Made by a program: the position numbers and the translations under genes | Assembly: GCF_019468565.1 (NCBI RefSeq) | Contig: NZ_CP080521.1 | Location: forward strand, 3,782,001-3,846,000 | Direction: 5' to 3' | DNA: 64,000 nt | Source of the DNA: Pseudonocardia sp. DSM 110487 | GTDB lineage: Bacteria; Actinomycetota; Actinomycetes; Mycobacteriales; Pseudonocardiaceae | The notes under the pieces: model-generated | What the model was told of the DNA's origin: nothing | Database searches by the model: none | The model's input: only the letters and a program-made list of their open reading frames with translations | Shown: piece by piece, positions 52,360 through 61,372 of the stretch | Layout of the letters: each line of letters starts with the position of its first letter | Numbering within the stretch: position 1 is the stretch's first letter

Positions 52360-53742
52360 TCAGGCGTGGTGTGCTCCCTCGCCGTGATGAGCGGCGACCG
52401 GGTGCCCCGGCAGCGCGCGTTCGTGCAGCTCGGGCGGCTCCTCGTCGTCGATCATGGTCATCTCGTCGAACGGGTCCTCGCCGCTGAGCACGCGGTTGGC
52501 CTGATCCGGGTCGAACTCGCCGACCCACTTGCCGATCAGCACGGTGGCGACGGCGTTGCCGGAGAAGTTGGTGACCGCGCGGGCCTCGGACATGAACCGG
52601 TCGATGCCGACGATCAGTCCGACGCCCTCGACGAGGTCGGGGCGGTGGGCGCCGAGACCGCCCGCGAGGGTGGCCAGGCCGGCGCCGGTGACACCCGCGG
52701 CACCCTTCGACGCGATGATCATGAAGAGCAGCAGGGAGATCTGCTCGCCGATCGACAGCGGCGTGCCCATCGCCTCGGCGATGAACAGCGAGGCCATCGT
52801 GAGGTAGATCGCCGTCCCGTCCAGGTTGAACGAGTAGCCGGTGGGCACCGTGATGCCGACGACCGGCCGGGAGACGCCGAGGTGCTCCATCTTCGCGATC
52901 AGCCGCGGCAACGCCGACTCCGACGACGAGGTGGAGACGATGAGCAGGTACTCGCGGGTCAGGTAGCGGATCAACGAGAAGATGCTCATCCCGGCGCCGA
53001 AGCGCAGGATCACGCCGAGGACGACGACGATGAAGATCAGACAGGTGATGTAGAAGGCGAGCATGATCTGCCCGAGTGCGGCGAGGGCGGCCCAGCCGGT
53101 CTCGCCGACCACCGCCGCGATGGCGCCGAAGGCGCCGATCGGCGCCAGCCACATGATCATCGAGAGGACCCGGAACACGAGCCGCTCGAAGTGCTTGATG
53201 CCGCGCAGGATCGCCTGGCCGGACTGGCCGAGGGCCTGCACGGCGAACCCGATGAGCAGCGCCACGAACAGGGTCTGGAGCACGGACTCCCCGACCAGGG
53301 GCGACACCAGCGTGGTCGGGATGATCCCCAGCAGGAACTCGGTGGTCGACTCCGCCTCCGCCGCGGGCGCGTTCCCGCGAATCGCGGCGAGGTTCATGCC
53401 CGCCCCCGGCTCGAGCAGGTTGCCGACGATCAGCCCGATGACCAGGGCGAACGTCGACATGACGATGAAGTAGAGCAACGCCAACCCGCCGACCTTGCCG
53501 ACCTTCGCCGCCTGGCGGATCGAGCCGACGCCGAGCACGATCGTGCAGAAGATGACCGGGCTGATCATCATCTTGATCAGGTTGACGAACCCGGTGCCGA
53601 CCGGCTTGAGCGCCTTCCCCACGTCCGGCGCCAGGATGCCGACGGCGATGCCGAGGACCACCGCGACGATCACGGCGACGTAGAGGTAGTGGGTGCGATC
53701 ACGCCGCGCTGAGGCGTGCTGGGCGGTGGCTGAATCGGACAT
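52360..53742 (-). CDS. dctA: C4-dicarboxylate transport protein, DAACS family
   Basis: 460 residues. Proton or sodium-coupled uptake of succinate, fumarate and malate. KMMISPVIFCTIVLGVGSI, the serine-rich hairpin STSSSESALPRLIAKMEHLG and the NMDGTAIY-type segment in VPTGYSFNLDGTAIYLTMAS identify the family and favour DctA over glutamate carriers. First gene of the ten-gene array: its substrate enters at malic enzyme. Its promoter would be in the 226-nt stretch up to the phasin gene, which holds a terminator for the latter but no palindrome of the regulon type. Confidence 0.93.
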   Translation of the reverse strand: MSDSATAQHASARRDRTHYLYVAVIVAVVLGIAVGILAPDVGKALKPVGTGFVNLIKMMISPVIFCTIVLGVGSIRQAAKVGKVGGLALLYFIVMSTFALVIGLIVGNLLEPGAGMNLAAIRGNAPAAEAESTTEFLLGIIPTTLVSPLVGESVLQTLFVALLIGFAVQALGQSGQAILRGIKHFERLVFRVLSMIMWLAPIGAFGAIAAVVGETGWAALAALGQIMLAFYITCLIFIVVVLGVILRFGAGMSIFSLIRYLTREYLLIVSTSSSESALPRLIAKMEHLGVSRPVVGITVPTGYSFNLDGTAIYLTMASLFIAEAMGTPLSIGEQISLLLFMIIASKGAAGVTGAGLATLAGGLGAHRPDLVEGVGLIVGIDRFMSEARAVTNFSGNAVATVLIGKWVGEFDPDQANRVLSGEDPFDEMTMIDDEEPPELHERALPGHPVAAHHGEGAHHA

Positions 53743-53901
53743 GAGCCCTAGCCCTCCCGGAACCGACGACCTTGTCGGTGTTGCGTAACGAAGCCGTAAC
53801 TCCGGGAAGCATGCGCTGGCGTGTGGCGCAGGTCACGATTGTGTTCATTCTGTCCACGCGGCAGACGGGTGGTCCTCGGCGCGGAGCGGCCCACCGAAAC
53901 G

Positions 53902-53941
53902 CCGACGACCCCGCAGGCCGGTTGGCCTTCGGGGTCGTCGG
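53902..53941 (-). terminator. Hairpin between the phasin gene and dctA
   Basis: CCGACGACCCCG (53902-53913) pairs without mismatch with CGGGGTCGTCGG (53930-53941) around a 16-nt loop that itself can pair (GGCCGGTTGGCC). On the minus strand a short T run (GTTTC) follows. It would end the phasin transcript before the dctA promoter. Confidence 0.7.
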
Positions 53942-53968
53942 GGTCTTGCGGTGCGGTTGTGCTGTGCG

Positions 53969-54364
53969 TCAGCTCTTGGTGCGCGGCGCGCGGGCCGGCT
54001 TGGCGGCCTCGGTGCTCGCCTCGGTCGCCTCCGCCACGTTCTCGGCGGCCTCCACCGTCTGCGCCGAGACCTTCCGCGCGGTGCGCACGGCCTGCTCGGT
54101 GACGGCCTCGGTGGCCTGGGCGCTCGCATTCAGAACGGTGTGTGCGAGCTGGCGCTGGGCGGCCAGCACCTTCTCGGCCGCGTCGAAGGCCTGGTCGACG
54201 CTGCTGTCGACGAAGGCGCGCAGGTCGGGCAGCTTGTCCGGGCCGCCGGCCGCGAACGAGCCAGTGGCACTCTGCACGGCGTCGGCCCATGTGCGGACGG
54301 CAGTGGCGACCGCCTCCTGACCGCGGCGGGTCAGGTCCAGGATCTGCTCGGTCGGTGCGGTCAT
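53969..54364 (-). CDS. Phasin-like protein
   Basis: 131 residues, helical and Ala/Thr/Val-rich: LDLTRRGQEAVATAVRTWAD, VDSSVDQAFDAAEKVLAAQR, then an alanine-rich amphipathic tail ending KPARAPRTKS. This matches actinobacterial phasins and HBHA-like granule proteins, which coat PHB granules. Gene content (phaA, phaB, phaC, depolymerase-like gene next door) supports it. GGGAG precedes the ATG. The next gene (54561) is divergent. Confidence 0.75.
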   Translation of the reverse strand: MTAPTEQILDLTRRGQEAVATAVRTWADAVQSATGSFAAGGPDKLPDLRAFVDSSVDQAFDAAEKVLAAQRQLAHTVLNASAQATEAVTEQAVRTARKVSAQTVEAAENVAEATEASTEAAKPARAPRTKS

Positions 54365-54560
54365 CGGTTCTCACTCCCATGGATTGGCGATGCGATAACC
54401 AAACTAGGCACGAGCGTTAAGTATGTCAATCAGCGCTGGTCGTGACGCTCGTCTCGGCGCCGCTGGCCGAGCCAGCAGTTGCGCAGCCGAATCCGCGCCT
54501 TACCGTTACCGGCGGGTAGGCGCGACCACGGGGGTCGCGGCCGGCACCAGGAGGTCGTCC

Positions 54561-55775
54561 ATGACCAGCTCCCCTCCGCGCTCCCACACCCAGCACATGG
54601 CGTTCCTCGCCGGAGCGGCCGCGGTCAACGCGGTGCACAGCCTCGCCGAGATCACCCGCGCGAGCGGCAACCTGTTCGCGGGCACGCTCGCAGGCACGGC
54701 GACCCGCGCCGCCCACCCGGTCGGCCTTGTCACCCACGGCGTCCGGTGGGTGGGCACCATGGCGCAGCGCCGGCAGCCCGAGTGGCACCTGCCGCACCGC
54801 ACCGTGCTCCGTACGCCGTTCGCGCACGTCCACGACTTCTCGCCCGCAGGCGCCGACCATGGTGTCGTGCCGACGCTCGTGCTGCCCCCGCAGGCCGGCC
54901 ACTCCTCGCACGTGGTCGACTTCGCTCCCGGCCAGAGCCAGCTCGCCGTGATCCTCGACGCCGGCCTCACCCGGCTGTACGCCATGGAATGGCGGGCCGC
55001 CACCGCTGAGACCCGGGATGTGACGATCACCGACTACCTCGATGTCGTGGATCGCGCGATCGTGCTGGCCGGTGGGCGGGTCAACCTCGTCGGCGACTGC
55101 CAGGGCGGCTGGCTCGCGGCCATCTACGCCGCGCTGCACCCCGAGCGGGTCCACACGCTGACCCTCGCAGGCGCTCCGATCGACTTCCACGCAGGCGAGT
55201 CGGTGATCGCCGCATCCACCAGGGTTCTCACGCATGGGCTGGGCATGGCGCCCTACCGCGCCCTGGTGGCCCTGAACGGCGGCAACATGTCCGGCCGCGC
55301 GGTGCTCGCGAACTTCATCGCGATGCAGCCGCAGGCGGAGATCGGGCGCCAGCTGCAGCTGCTCGCGCACCTCGACGACCCCGCGCACGTCGAGCGCTAC
55401 CGGGTGTTCGAGGACTGGTTCAAGCACACCCAGGACATCCCCGGCGCGTTCTACCTGTGGCTCGTCGAGCACCTGTTCCACGGCAACGAGCTGATCGACG
55501 GGCGGCTCATCGTCGCCGGCTGTCGCGCCGATCTCGCGAACATCACCTGCCCGCTGTTCCTGCTCGCCGGCGCCCGTGACCACATCACCCCGCCACCGCA
55601 GCTCTTCGCCGCAGCAGATGTGGTGGGCACCCCGCCGAGTGACGTCGTGCAGCGGACCGCGGAGGGCGGGCACCTCGGGCTGTTCACCGGCAGCCGGGCG
55701 CTGGAGGACGACTGGCCGGTCCTGATGGCCGACGTGTACGCCCACAGCACCAGCGGGCTGGCGCGCGGGGCCTAG
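54561..55775 (+). CDS. PhaC-like alpha/beta hydrolase with cysteine nucleophile
   Basis: 404 residues. The nucleophile elbow is VNLVGDCQGGWLAAIY, so the usual Ser of lipases is Cys180, as in PHA synthases and intracellular PHB depolymerases (G-x-C-x-G). The acid and base are in LAGARDHITPPPQ and TAEGGHLGLFTG. The N-terminal 60 residues are hydrophobic and alanine-rich (HMAFLAGAAAVNAVHSLAEI), possibly granule-binding. PhaC proper is encoded at 58217, so this is more likely an intracellular PHA depolymerase or a divergent synthase-like subunit. GGAGG lies 7 nt before the ATG. Confidence 0.75.
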   Translation: MTSSPPRSHTQHMAFLAGAAAVNAVHSLAEITRASGNLFAGTLAGTATRAAHPVGLVTHGVRWVGTMAQRRQPEWHLPHRTVLRTPFAHVHDFSPAGADHGVVPTLVLPPQAGHSSHVVDFAPGQSQLAVILDAGLTRLYAMEWRAATAETRDVTITDYLDVVDRAIVLAGGRVNLVGDCQGGWLAAIYAALHPERVHTLTLAGAPIDFHAGESVIAASTRVLTHGLGMAPYRALVALNGGNMSGRAVLANFIAMQPQAEIGRQLQLLAHLDDPAHVERYRVFEDWFKHTQDIPGAFYLWLVEHLFHGNELIDGRLIVAGCRADLANITCPLFLLAGARDHITPPPQLFAAADVVGTPPSDVVQRTAEGGHLGLFTGSRALEDDWPVLMADVYAHSTSGLARGA

Positions 55776-55781
55776 ATGCGT

Positions 55782-55965
55782 CCGGTGGTCGAGTAGGGCC
55801 GGCGCCCAGCTCTCCCGGTGGTCGAGTAGGGCCGGCGCTCCAGCGCCGGCCCGTATCGAGACCACCACCCCGTAGACCGGCATGTGGTCTCGATACGCGC
55901 CGGCCCTGGCGGGCCGGCGCTACTCGACCACCGGAAGAGGGCCGGCGCTACTCGACCCGCGGGTA
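55782..55965. repeat. Cluster of inverted extragenic repeats
   Basis: The unit CCGGTGGTCGAGTAGGGCCG continuing to GCGC occurs directly at 55782-55805 and 55815-55838. The second copy runs into its own inverted partner (GCGCCGGCC-CGTATCGAGACCACC, to 55866), giving a long imperfect hairpin. A third copy in reverse follows at 55884-55933 (TGGTCTCGATACG ... TACTCGACCACC) and a partial fourth at 55941-55965. These look like the GGTCTCGATACG/CTCGACCACC elements scattered in many actinobacterial genomes. They lie between convergent genes and can act as a bidirectional terminator. Confidence 0.85.
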
Positions 55966-56568
55966 GACGGACCCACCGGCATCCCAGCCTCCGCCCATGG
56001 CGACCTCGTTCACCACGAGGTCGGGCACCCGTTCGGCGAGCAGGGTCCACGGCCTGTCGAACCCGGCGAAGTCGCGGACGTACGGGGTGTGCAGCGCGAG
56101 CACCCCGGCGTTCACGGCGAACGCCCATGGCGGCGCCCACTTGCCCCCTCCCGCGGCGACCCCGCGGCGGACGTGCGCGAGAACGTGATCGAGCGCCGCG
56201 GCGGATTGGATGATGTCGTGCACGGCGCAGAACAGGGCATGATCGACCGTCGGCAGCTCGGCGTCCTCGATCGCGGATTCGACGAGCTCCACGTTGCGCC
56301 AACCGCGTGCCGACGCCCGCTCGGCGGCGAGCGCGAGCATCTCCGGTGAGGCGTCAACGCCCACGACCGCGCCAGCGGGACCGACCCGCTCCAGCAGGAA
56401 CGGGAAGCACAGGCCCGTGCCGCAACCGACGTCGAGCACCACGTCACCCTGCTGCAGGGGCAGCCACTCGACGATGCGCCGCCGGTAGGTGTCGAACCCC
56501 CTCGTCCTCGAGTCGTAGAGCGGAGCCTCATTGCTGTACGCGGGCGCGACAGAACCGGTCCCGGGCAT
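55948..56568 (-). CDS. SAM-dependent methyltransferase
   Basis: 206 residues. Class I fold: VVLDVGCGTGLCFPFLLERV (motif I), GVDASPEMLALA (motif II), a loop with AIEDAELP, and the helical C-terminal half with GGGKWAPPWAFAVN. Similar to small UbiE/Ubi-type enzymes; acceptor unknown. The last codons and the TAG stop at 55948 fall inside the fourth repeat copy, so the repeat has set this gene's C-terminus (ending YPRVE). Divergent from the hydrolase at 56735; the long in-frame upstream ORFs of that gene overlap its start but are not needed. Confidence 0.85.
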   Translation of the reverse strand: MPGTGSVAPAYSNEAPLYDSRTRGFDTYRRRIVEWLPLQQGDVVLDVGCGTGLCFPFLLERVGPAGAVVGVDASPEMLALAAERASARGWRNVELVESAIEDAELPTVDHALFCAVHDIIQSAAALDHVLAHVRRGVAAGGGKWAPPWAFAVNAGVLALHTPYVRDFAGFDRPWTLLAERVPDLVVNEVAMGGGWDAGGSVYPRVE

Positions 56569-56734
56569 GGATCACCTCGGATACGAGATTGGGGACCGGC
56601 CCATGGTGGTCGGCGCCGCCCTTGAACGGAACCCCGTGGCGCGATTCCCGGCAGCAGGGTTTCGCCGGAAGATCACGCCGGGTAACAAGGATGAAATGCT
56701 CGGCGACATCCGGGCACCAGCCCAGGAGGTCGCC

Positions 56735-57613
56735 GTGGACCGGAGCAGCCCGACGGCCCTGCCCCCGGTTCGGACGCGCGTGCTGGACCTCCCGGGGCGC
56801 GGCCGCACGGTCGTCGAGGACGCCCCCGGTCCGCCCGGTGCCCCCACGCTCGTCCTCCTGCACGGGGTGACGCTCACGGCGGAGCTCAACTGGGGCGGGA
56901 TCGTCGAACCGCTCCGCGCCGGCTACCGCGTCGTCATGTTCGACCTCCGCGGGCACGGGAAGGGCGTCCGCACCTCGGACTTCCGGCTGGAGGACTGCGC
57001 GGACGACGTCGCCGCCGTGGCCGCGGAGCTCGGCATCGAACGGCTGATCGCGGTGGGCTACTCGATGGGAGGGCTCGTCGCGCAGCTGCTGTGGCGTCGC
57101 CACCCCGGGCTCGTCTCGGGGCTCGTCCTCTGTTCGACCGCGCGCAACGTCTCCGGATCGCCCTGGGAACGGACCACAGCGCTCACCCTCCCGTTCCTGG
57201 TGGCCGGGGCGGCATGGATGCCTGCCCTGCACGTCCTGCGCGCCGACGTGATCGGCGCAGGGCTGCTCGACCACGGGATCGATCCGGCCGACCGGCGGTG
57301 GGCGCTGTCGCAGATGCGGCGGACCAGCCTGCTCGACGCCCTCGCGGCCGTGCGGTCGGTGGCGGTCTTCACGTCCCACGCCTGGATCGGCAGCGTCGAC
57401 GTGCCGTCCGCGGTGGTCGTAACCCGGCACGACCGCGTGGTTCACCCACGCCGCCAGCACAAGCTCGCGCTGGCGCTGCCCGGCAGCACGGTGGTGGAGA
57501 TCGACGGCGGCCACGACGTGTTCCTCGAGGCACCCGCCCGCCTCGCCGCCGCCGTCGAGGCGGCATGCGTCGCGGTGAGTGCGGGTGCGGGCGACCGGGC
57601 CGTCGGCGCGTGA
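56735..57613 (+). CDS. Alpha/beta hydrolase
   Basis: 292 residues from a GTG at 56735, chosen because AGGAGG lies 5 nt upstream (an ATG at 56696 is an alternative). Serine hydrolase fold: LVLLHGVTLTAELNWG (oxyanion loop), FDLRGHGKG, nucleophile Ser in AVGYSMGGLVAQLL, acid in VVVTRHDRVVHPRR, base in IDGGHDVFLE. A cap of about 60 residues sits between nucleophile and acid. It resembles esterases, epoxide or lactone hydrolases; substrate unknown. Convergent with the 188-residue gene downstream (4 nt gap). Confidence 0.82.
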   Translation: MDRSSPTALPPVRTRVLDLPGRGRTVVEDAPGPPGAPTLVLLHGVTLTAELNWGGIVEPLRAGYRVVMFDLRGHGKGVRTSDFRLEDCADDVAAVAAELGIERLIAVGYSMGGLVAQLLWRRHPGLVSGLVLCSTARNVSGSPWERTTALTLPFLVAGAAWMPALHVLRADVIGAGLLDHGIDPADRRWALSQMRRTSLLDALAAVRSVAVFTSHAWIGSVDVPSAVVVTRHDRVVHPRRQHKLALALPGSTVVEIDGGHDVFLEAPARLAAAVEAACVAVSAGAGDRAVGA

Positions 57614-57616
57614 CCA

Positions 57617-58183
57617 CTAGCTCTCCGCGCTGATCAACCCGAGGACCTCGGCCCGCCAGTCCGTGTAGGACTCGTCGGTGTCCGCGGCGGCGAGCGCCTC
57701 CCACCTCGGGTTGCGGCCGAGGGCGGTCAGCGCGATCTCCTTCGCCGACGAGGTCGGGCTCAGCACGTCGACCCGCAACCCGTCCGGGGCGTCTGCCCGT
57801 GCGGCGTGGCCGAGGACCCGTACCAGTGCCCTGCGGGCCGTGGCTTCGTCCTCCGTGGAGACCTCCGGCGGCAACGCGCCCGTGACGAACGTGATCCGCG
57901 CGTTCGGCACGAGGGACGGCAGCACGGCAGCGACCGCGGTGAACCTGGCGAGGATCCCTCCGGAGATGTAGTGGCGGACCCGCTCGACGGCGCTGTCCCC
58001 CTCCACCGTGAACTTCGCCGGCAGCTGGACGTACCCGTCGAACGCACGTGGGCCTGCGTCGGCGCAGACCTGGGGGAGCGCGGCGACATCGTCGACCTCG
58101 ACGGCCTCCGCCCCCTCCGCGCGGAGCGCGGCGGCGAGATCTGCGGCCAGTTCGGCCTTTCCGGAGACCAGGAAGCGGGGCAT
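57617..58183 (-). CDS. Protein of unknown function co-transcribed with phaC, Rossmann-like
   Basis: 188 residues; starts MPRFLVSGKAELAADLAAAL, a strand-helix that could bind a nucleotide (GKAEL replaces the usual GxxGxG), followed by DDVAALPQVCADAG and a mid-section YVQLPAKFTVEGDSAVERVR, resembling the second half of short-chain dehydrogenases without an obvious Ser-Tyr-Lys triad. ATG 33 nt after the phaC stop, with AAAGGA upstream. It may be a degenerate SDR or a small granule-associated protein. No function assigned. Confidence 0.7.
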   Translation of the reverse strand: MPRFLVSGKAELAADLAAALRAEGAEAVEVDDVAALPQVCADAGPRAFDGYVQLPAKFTVEGDSAVERVRHYISGGILARFTAVAAVLPSLVPNARITFVTGALPPEVSTEDEATARRALVRVLGHAARADAPDGLRVDVLSPTSSAKEIALTALGRNPRWEALAAADTDESYTDWRAEVLGLISAES

Positions 58184-58216
58184 GGGCGTCCTTTCGACGG
58201 AGCCGGTCGGCGCCGG

Positions 58217-59941
58217 TCAGGTCAGGATGTAGGTGCCCGGGCCGTCGCCCAGAACAGGGTGGGTCGTGCTGCCCATGGCCGGCGGGTTCTGCAGCGGGCC
58301 GGAGTGCTCGTCGGACCAGCGGGCCCAGTCGTCCCACCAGGAGCCGCTGCGGCGCTCGGCCCCGCTGCGCCACGCCGCGGCCGTCGGGGGTGCCTGCTCG
58401 CCCTCGGCCACCTGGTACCACGCCTTCGGCCCGGGCGGGTTGACGATGCCGGCGATGTGCCCGCCGCTGCTGAGCACGAACCGCACGGTGCCGCTGACCA
58501 GGCCGGTGGTCTTGTACGACGCCTCCCACGGCACGATGTGGTCGTTGATCGCGCTGACGACGTAGGTCGGGGACTTGATCGCGCTGAGGTCGATCACGCG
58601 CCCTCCCACCTGCAGCGTGCCCGCGGCCAGCTTGTTCTCGACATAGAAGTTGCGCAGGTAGAACGCGTGCATCGCGGCGGGCATGCGGGTGCTGTCGGCG
58701 TTCCAGGACAGGATGTCGAACGCCGGCGGGTCCTGGCCCATCAGCCAGTTGGACACCACGTAGTTGAAGATGAGGTCGTTGGCGCGCAGGACGTCGAACG
58801 TGCCGGCCATCGACCGGCCCTCGAGCACACCCGAGCGGCGCATCTTCCGCTCCAACCGGTCCACCGTGCGCCGGTCGGTGAACGTGCCCAGCGCGCCGGG
58901 CTCGCTGTAGTCGAGCATGGTGTTGAGCAGCGTCAGGGTGCCGATCCGGGACTCACCGGCCTGGCGCAGGTACGCGTCGGTGATCGCGGTGAGGGCGCCG
59001 CCGAGGCAGAGCCCTGCCATGTCGATGGTCTCGGCCCCGGTGATCTCCTGGATGACGTCGAGCGCGGTGTGCGGGCCGTGCACGAGGTAGTCGTCCATCG
59101 AGACGCCGGACATCTCTGCCGACGGGTTCCGGTAGCTGATCGCGAACACCGTGCGGCCGTGCTGCACCGCCCACTCGATGAAGCTGCGCCCGGGGGACAG
59201 GTCCATGACGTAGTACTTGTTGATCCAGGGCGGGCTGCACAGCAGCGGTGTGGCGCGCACCTGCTCCGTCTGCGGTTCGTACTGCAGCAGCTCCATCAGG
59301 TCGTTGCGGTAGACCACACGCGACGGCGTGATCGCGAGGTCGCGCCCGACCTGGAACGCCGCGGCGTCCACCTGGCGGGGGCGGCCCTCGTTGTTGACCA
59401 GGTCGTCGACGAAGTTGCGTAGGCCCTTGGCCAGGCTCGCCCCTGCCGTGTCGTAGGCCCGCTTCAGCGCCGCCGGGTTCGTCAGGAGGAAGTTCGTCGG
59501 CGCGAGGGCGTCGAGCAGCAGATCGGTGGCCATCGCGGCCTTGCGGGCGGTGTCGTCGTCCAGTCCTGCGGTGCCGACGACGTCACGGGCGAACCTGCAG
59601 GCCGCGAGGTAGGTCTGCCGCACGGTGAAGTAGGCGGGGCTGGCCGACCATGCGGGGTCGGCGAAGCGTCGGTCCTTCGCGTCGACCGGCAGCGGCGGCT
59701 CGGCCTCGGTTCCCAGCCAGCGGGTAGCGGCCACCAGCGGGATCCGCGTGAGATCCCCCATGAGCCGCAAGGCGGCGCCCGCCGGACCGACCGGGCGGGC
59801 AAGGCTCGCCGCCACGGCGCGGGTGAGCGCTTCGCCGAAGCCGGCGGCATCCAGGTCCTCGAAAAGATCCGATTCCGGACCCAGCACGCTCGCGGCGCGC
59901 TCGGCGACGTCCAGTGGCGACGTGGGCAGCTCCTCGGCCAT
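58217..59941 (-). CDS. phaC: Class I poly(3-hydroxyalkanoate) synthase
   Basis: 574 residues, polymerises (R)-3-hydroxyacyl-CoA. The lipase-like box is MAGLCLGGALTAI with Cys312; catalytic Asp is in AINDHIVPWEASYKTTGLV and His in SSGGHIAGIVNPPG. Also conserved are LLCSPPWINKYYVMDLSPGRS split across the domain and FLLTNPAALKRAYDT; the N-terminal ~90 residues are the variable domain, with DPAWSASPAYFTVRQTYLAA following. Length and a single subunit fit class I. The gene for the unknown partner follows 33 nt downstream; phaA/phaB are in the other operon. Confidence 0.94.
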   Translation of the reverse strand: MAEELPTSPLDVAERAASVLGPESDLFEDLDAAGFGEALTRAVAASLARPVGPAGAALRLMGDLTRIPLVAATRWLGTEAEPPLPVDAKDRRFADPAWSASPAYFTVRQTYLAACRFARDVVGTAGLDDDTARKAAMATDLLLDALAPTNFLLTNPAALKRAYDTAGASLAKGLRNFVDDLVNNEGRPRQVDAAAFQVGRDLAITPSRVVYRNDLMELLQYEPQTEQVRATPLLCSPPWINKYYVMDLSPGRSFIEWAVQHGRTVFAISYRNPSAEMSGVSMDDYLVHGPHTALDVIQEITGAETIDMAGLCLGGALTAITDAYLRQAGESRIGTLTLLNTMLDYSEPGALGTFTDRRTVDRLERKMRRSGVLEGRSMAGTFDVLRANDLIFNYVVSNWLMGQDPPAFDILSWNADSTRMPAAMHAFYLRNFYVENKLAAGTLQVGGRVIDLSAIKSPTYVVSAINDHIVPWEASYKTTGLVSGTVRFVLSSGGHIAGIVNPPGPKAWYQVAEGEQAPPTAAAWRSGAERRSGSWWDDWARWSDEHSGPLQNPPAMGSTTHPVLGDGPGTYILT

Positions 59942-60016
59942 ACCCCATCGTCTCGTCAGATCCTCGGCGCCTGCTACTCCTCCCGCTGGCCGGAAACATC
60001 GACGGTGATCCGCCCG

Positions 60017-61372
60017 CTACCCCGCCCGGTGAACCGGCGGCCGGATCGCCGGGGGAGTGGGAGCCTCCCGGTGCGCCTGCTCGTGCGCCTCCTCGAAGGT
60101 GATGAGCCGGTGTCCGCGGTTCTTGGACAGCACCATCCCCCGCATCCAGGTGTAGAGCGTCCCCAGTCGATTGCCCCAGCCGATCAGGTACAGGACGTGA
60201 ACCATGGCCCACATGACGTAGGCGAGCCACCCCGTGACCTTCATGCCGAACGCGTCGGCGACGGCGGAGTTGTAGCCGATGGTGGCCATGCTGCCCTTGT
60301 CGAGGTAGCGGAAGGGCGTGATCTTCTCGTCGCCCGCGAGCCGGGCCTTGATCACCTTCCCGACGTACTTGCCCTCCTGCATCGCAGGCTGCGCCACGCC
60401 GGGTAGCCCGTTCAGCGACACCATGTCGCCGATCGCGAACACCTCGGGGTGTCCGGGCAGCGTGCAGTCGGGGTTCACCGCGATCCGCCCGGCCCGATCG
60501 GTCTCCGCGCCTGCCCGCTCGGCGAGCATGCGGGCGAGCGGTGAGGCCTGCACGCCCGCCGCCCAGATGTGGGTGTGCGTGCGGATCATCTCCTCGACGC
60601 CGTCGGAGCCCCGCACCGTGACCGACTCGTCATCCATCGCGACAGCGAGCGTGCCGGTGCGGATCTCCACTCCCATCTTCTCCAGGCGGCGGTGCGTGTA
60701 GCGCTGCAGCTTCGGCGCGAACGGGGGCAGCACGGCGGGCGCACCCTCGAGCAGCAGGATCCGCGCCTCTGTCGTGTCCACCGACCGGTAGTCGCGGGGC
60801 AACACCATGTGGGCGAGCTCCGCGACCTGACCCGCGAGCTCGACGCCGGTGGGGCCCGCGCCGATCACCACGAACGTGAGCCACTCGGCCCGTTCCCGCG
60901 GGTCGGTGACGATCTCCGCCATCTCGAACGCGGAGAGGATGTGGTCGCGCAGGAGCCGCGCGTCCTCGATCGTCTTCATCCCGGGCGCGAACTCGGCCCA
61001 ATCGTCGCGGCCGAAGTAGGAGTGCGTCGCGCCGGCCGCGACGACGAGCGTGTCGTAGGGCAGCTCGAGCATCCGCCCGTCAGGGCCCTCGGCCAGCACC
61101 ACCCGCCGCTCCAGGTCGAGCTCGCGGACGCACGCGAGCAGCGCGCGGGCGTTGCGCTGCTTGGAGATCACGCTGCGCAGCGAGGGCGCGATCAGGCCGG
61201 GCGGCAGGATCCCGGCCGCGACCTGGTAGAGCAACGGCTGGAACAGGTGGTGGTTGGTCCGGTCGACCACCGTGACGTCCACGTCCGCGTGCTCGAGCGC
61301 GCGCACGGCGTTCAGCCCGCCGAAGCCGCCGCCGACGACCACCACCCGGTGCCGACCAGTGCGCGTCGTCAC
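60017..61372 (-). CDS. ndh: Type II NADH:quinone oxidoreductase
   Basis: 451-residue non-proton-pumping NADH dehydrogenase. RVVVVGGGFGGLNAVRALEH is the FAD fold, FVVIGAGPTGVELAGQVAEL the NADH fold, and GIQASPLARML-type (here AAGVQASPLARML) plus GLPGVAQPAMQEGKYVGKV are NDH-2 signatures. A hydrophobic segment around residue 395-415 (WLAYVMWAMVHVLYLIGWGN) anchors it to the membrane. GTG start with GAGG upstream. It would re-oxidise NADH from malic enzyme and PDH without pumping protons, and hands electrons to quinone for the bd oxidase encoded on the right. Confidence 0.93.
   Translation of the reverse strand: MTTRTGRHRVVVVGGGFGGLNAVRALEHADVDVTVVDRTNHHLFQPLLYQVAAGILPPGLIAPSLRSVISKQRNARALLACVRELDLERRVVLAEGPDGRMLELPYDTLVVAAGATHSYFGRDDWAEFAPGMKTIEDARLLRDHILSAFEMAEIVTDPRERAEWLTFVVIGAGPTGVELAGQVAELAHMVLPRDYRSVDTTEARILLLEGAPAVLPPFAPKLQRYTHRRLEKMGVEIRTGTLAVAMDDESVTVRGSDGVEEMIRTHTHIWAAGVQASPLARMLAERAGAETDRAGRIAVNPDCTLPGHPEVFAIGDMVSLNGLPGVAQPAMQEGKYVGKVIKARLAGDEKITPFRYLDKGSMATIGYNSAVADAFGMKVTGWLAYVMWAMVHVLYLIGWGNRLGTLYTWMRGMVLSKNRGHRLITFEEAHEQAHREAPTPPAIRPPVHRAG

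Noticed and set aside
51097..53712. 871-residue plus-strand frame opposite aceE and dctA
   Set aside because: Spans two clear minus-strand genes and their gap; Arg/Asp/His-rich.
55782..55965. Repeat cluster as a CRISPR array
   Set aside because: Units are inverted as well as direct, spacers are not of uniform length, and no cas genes are present.
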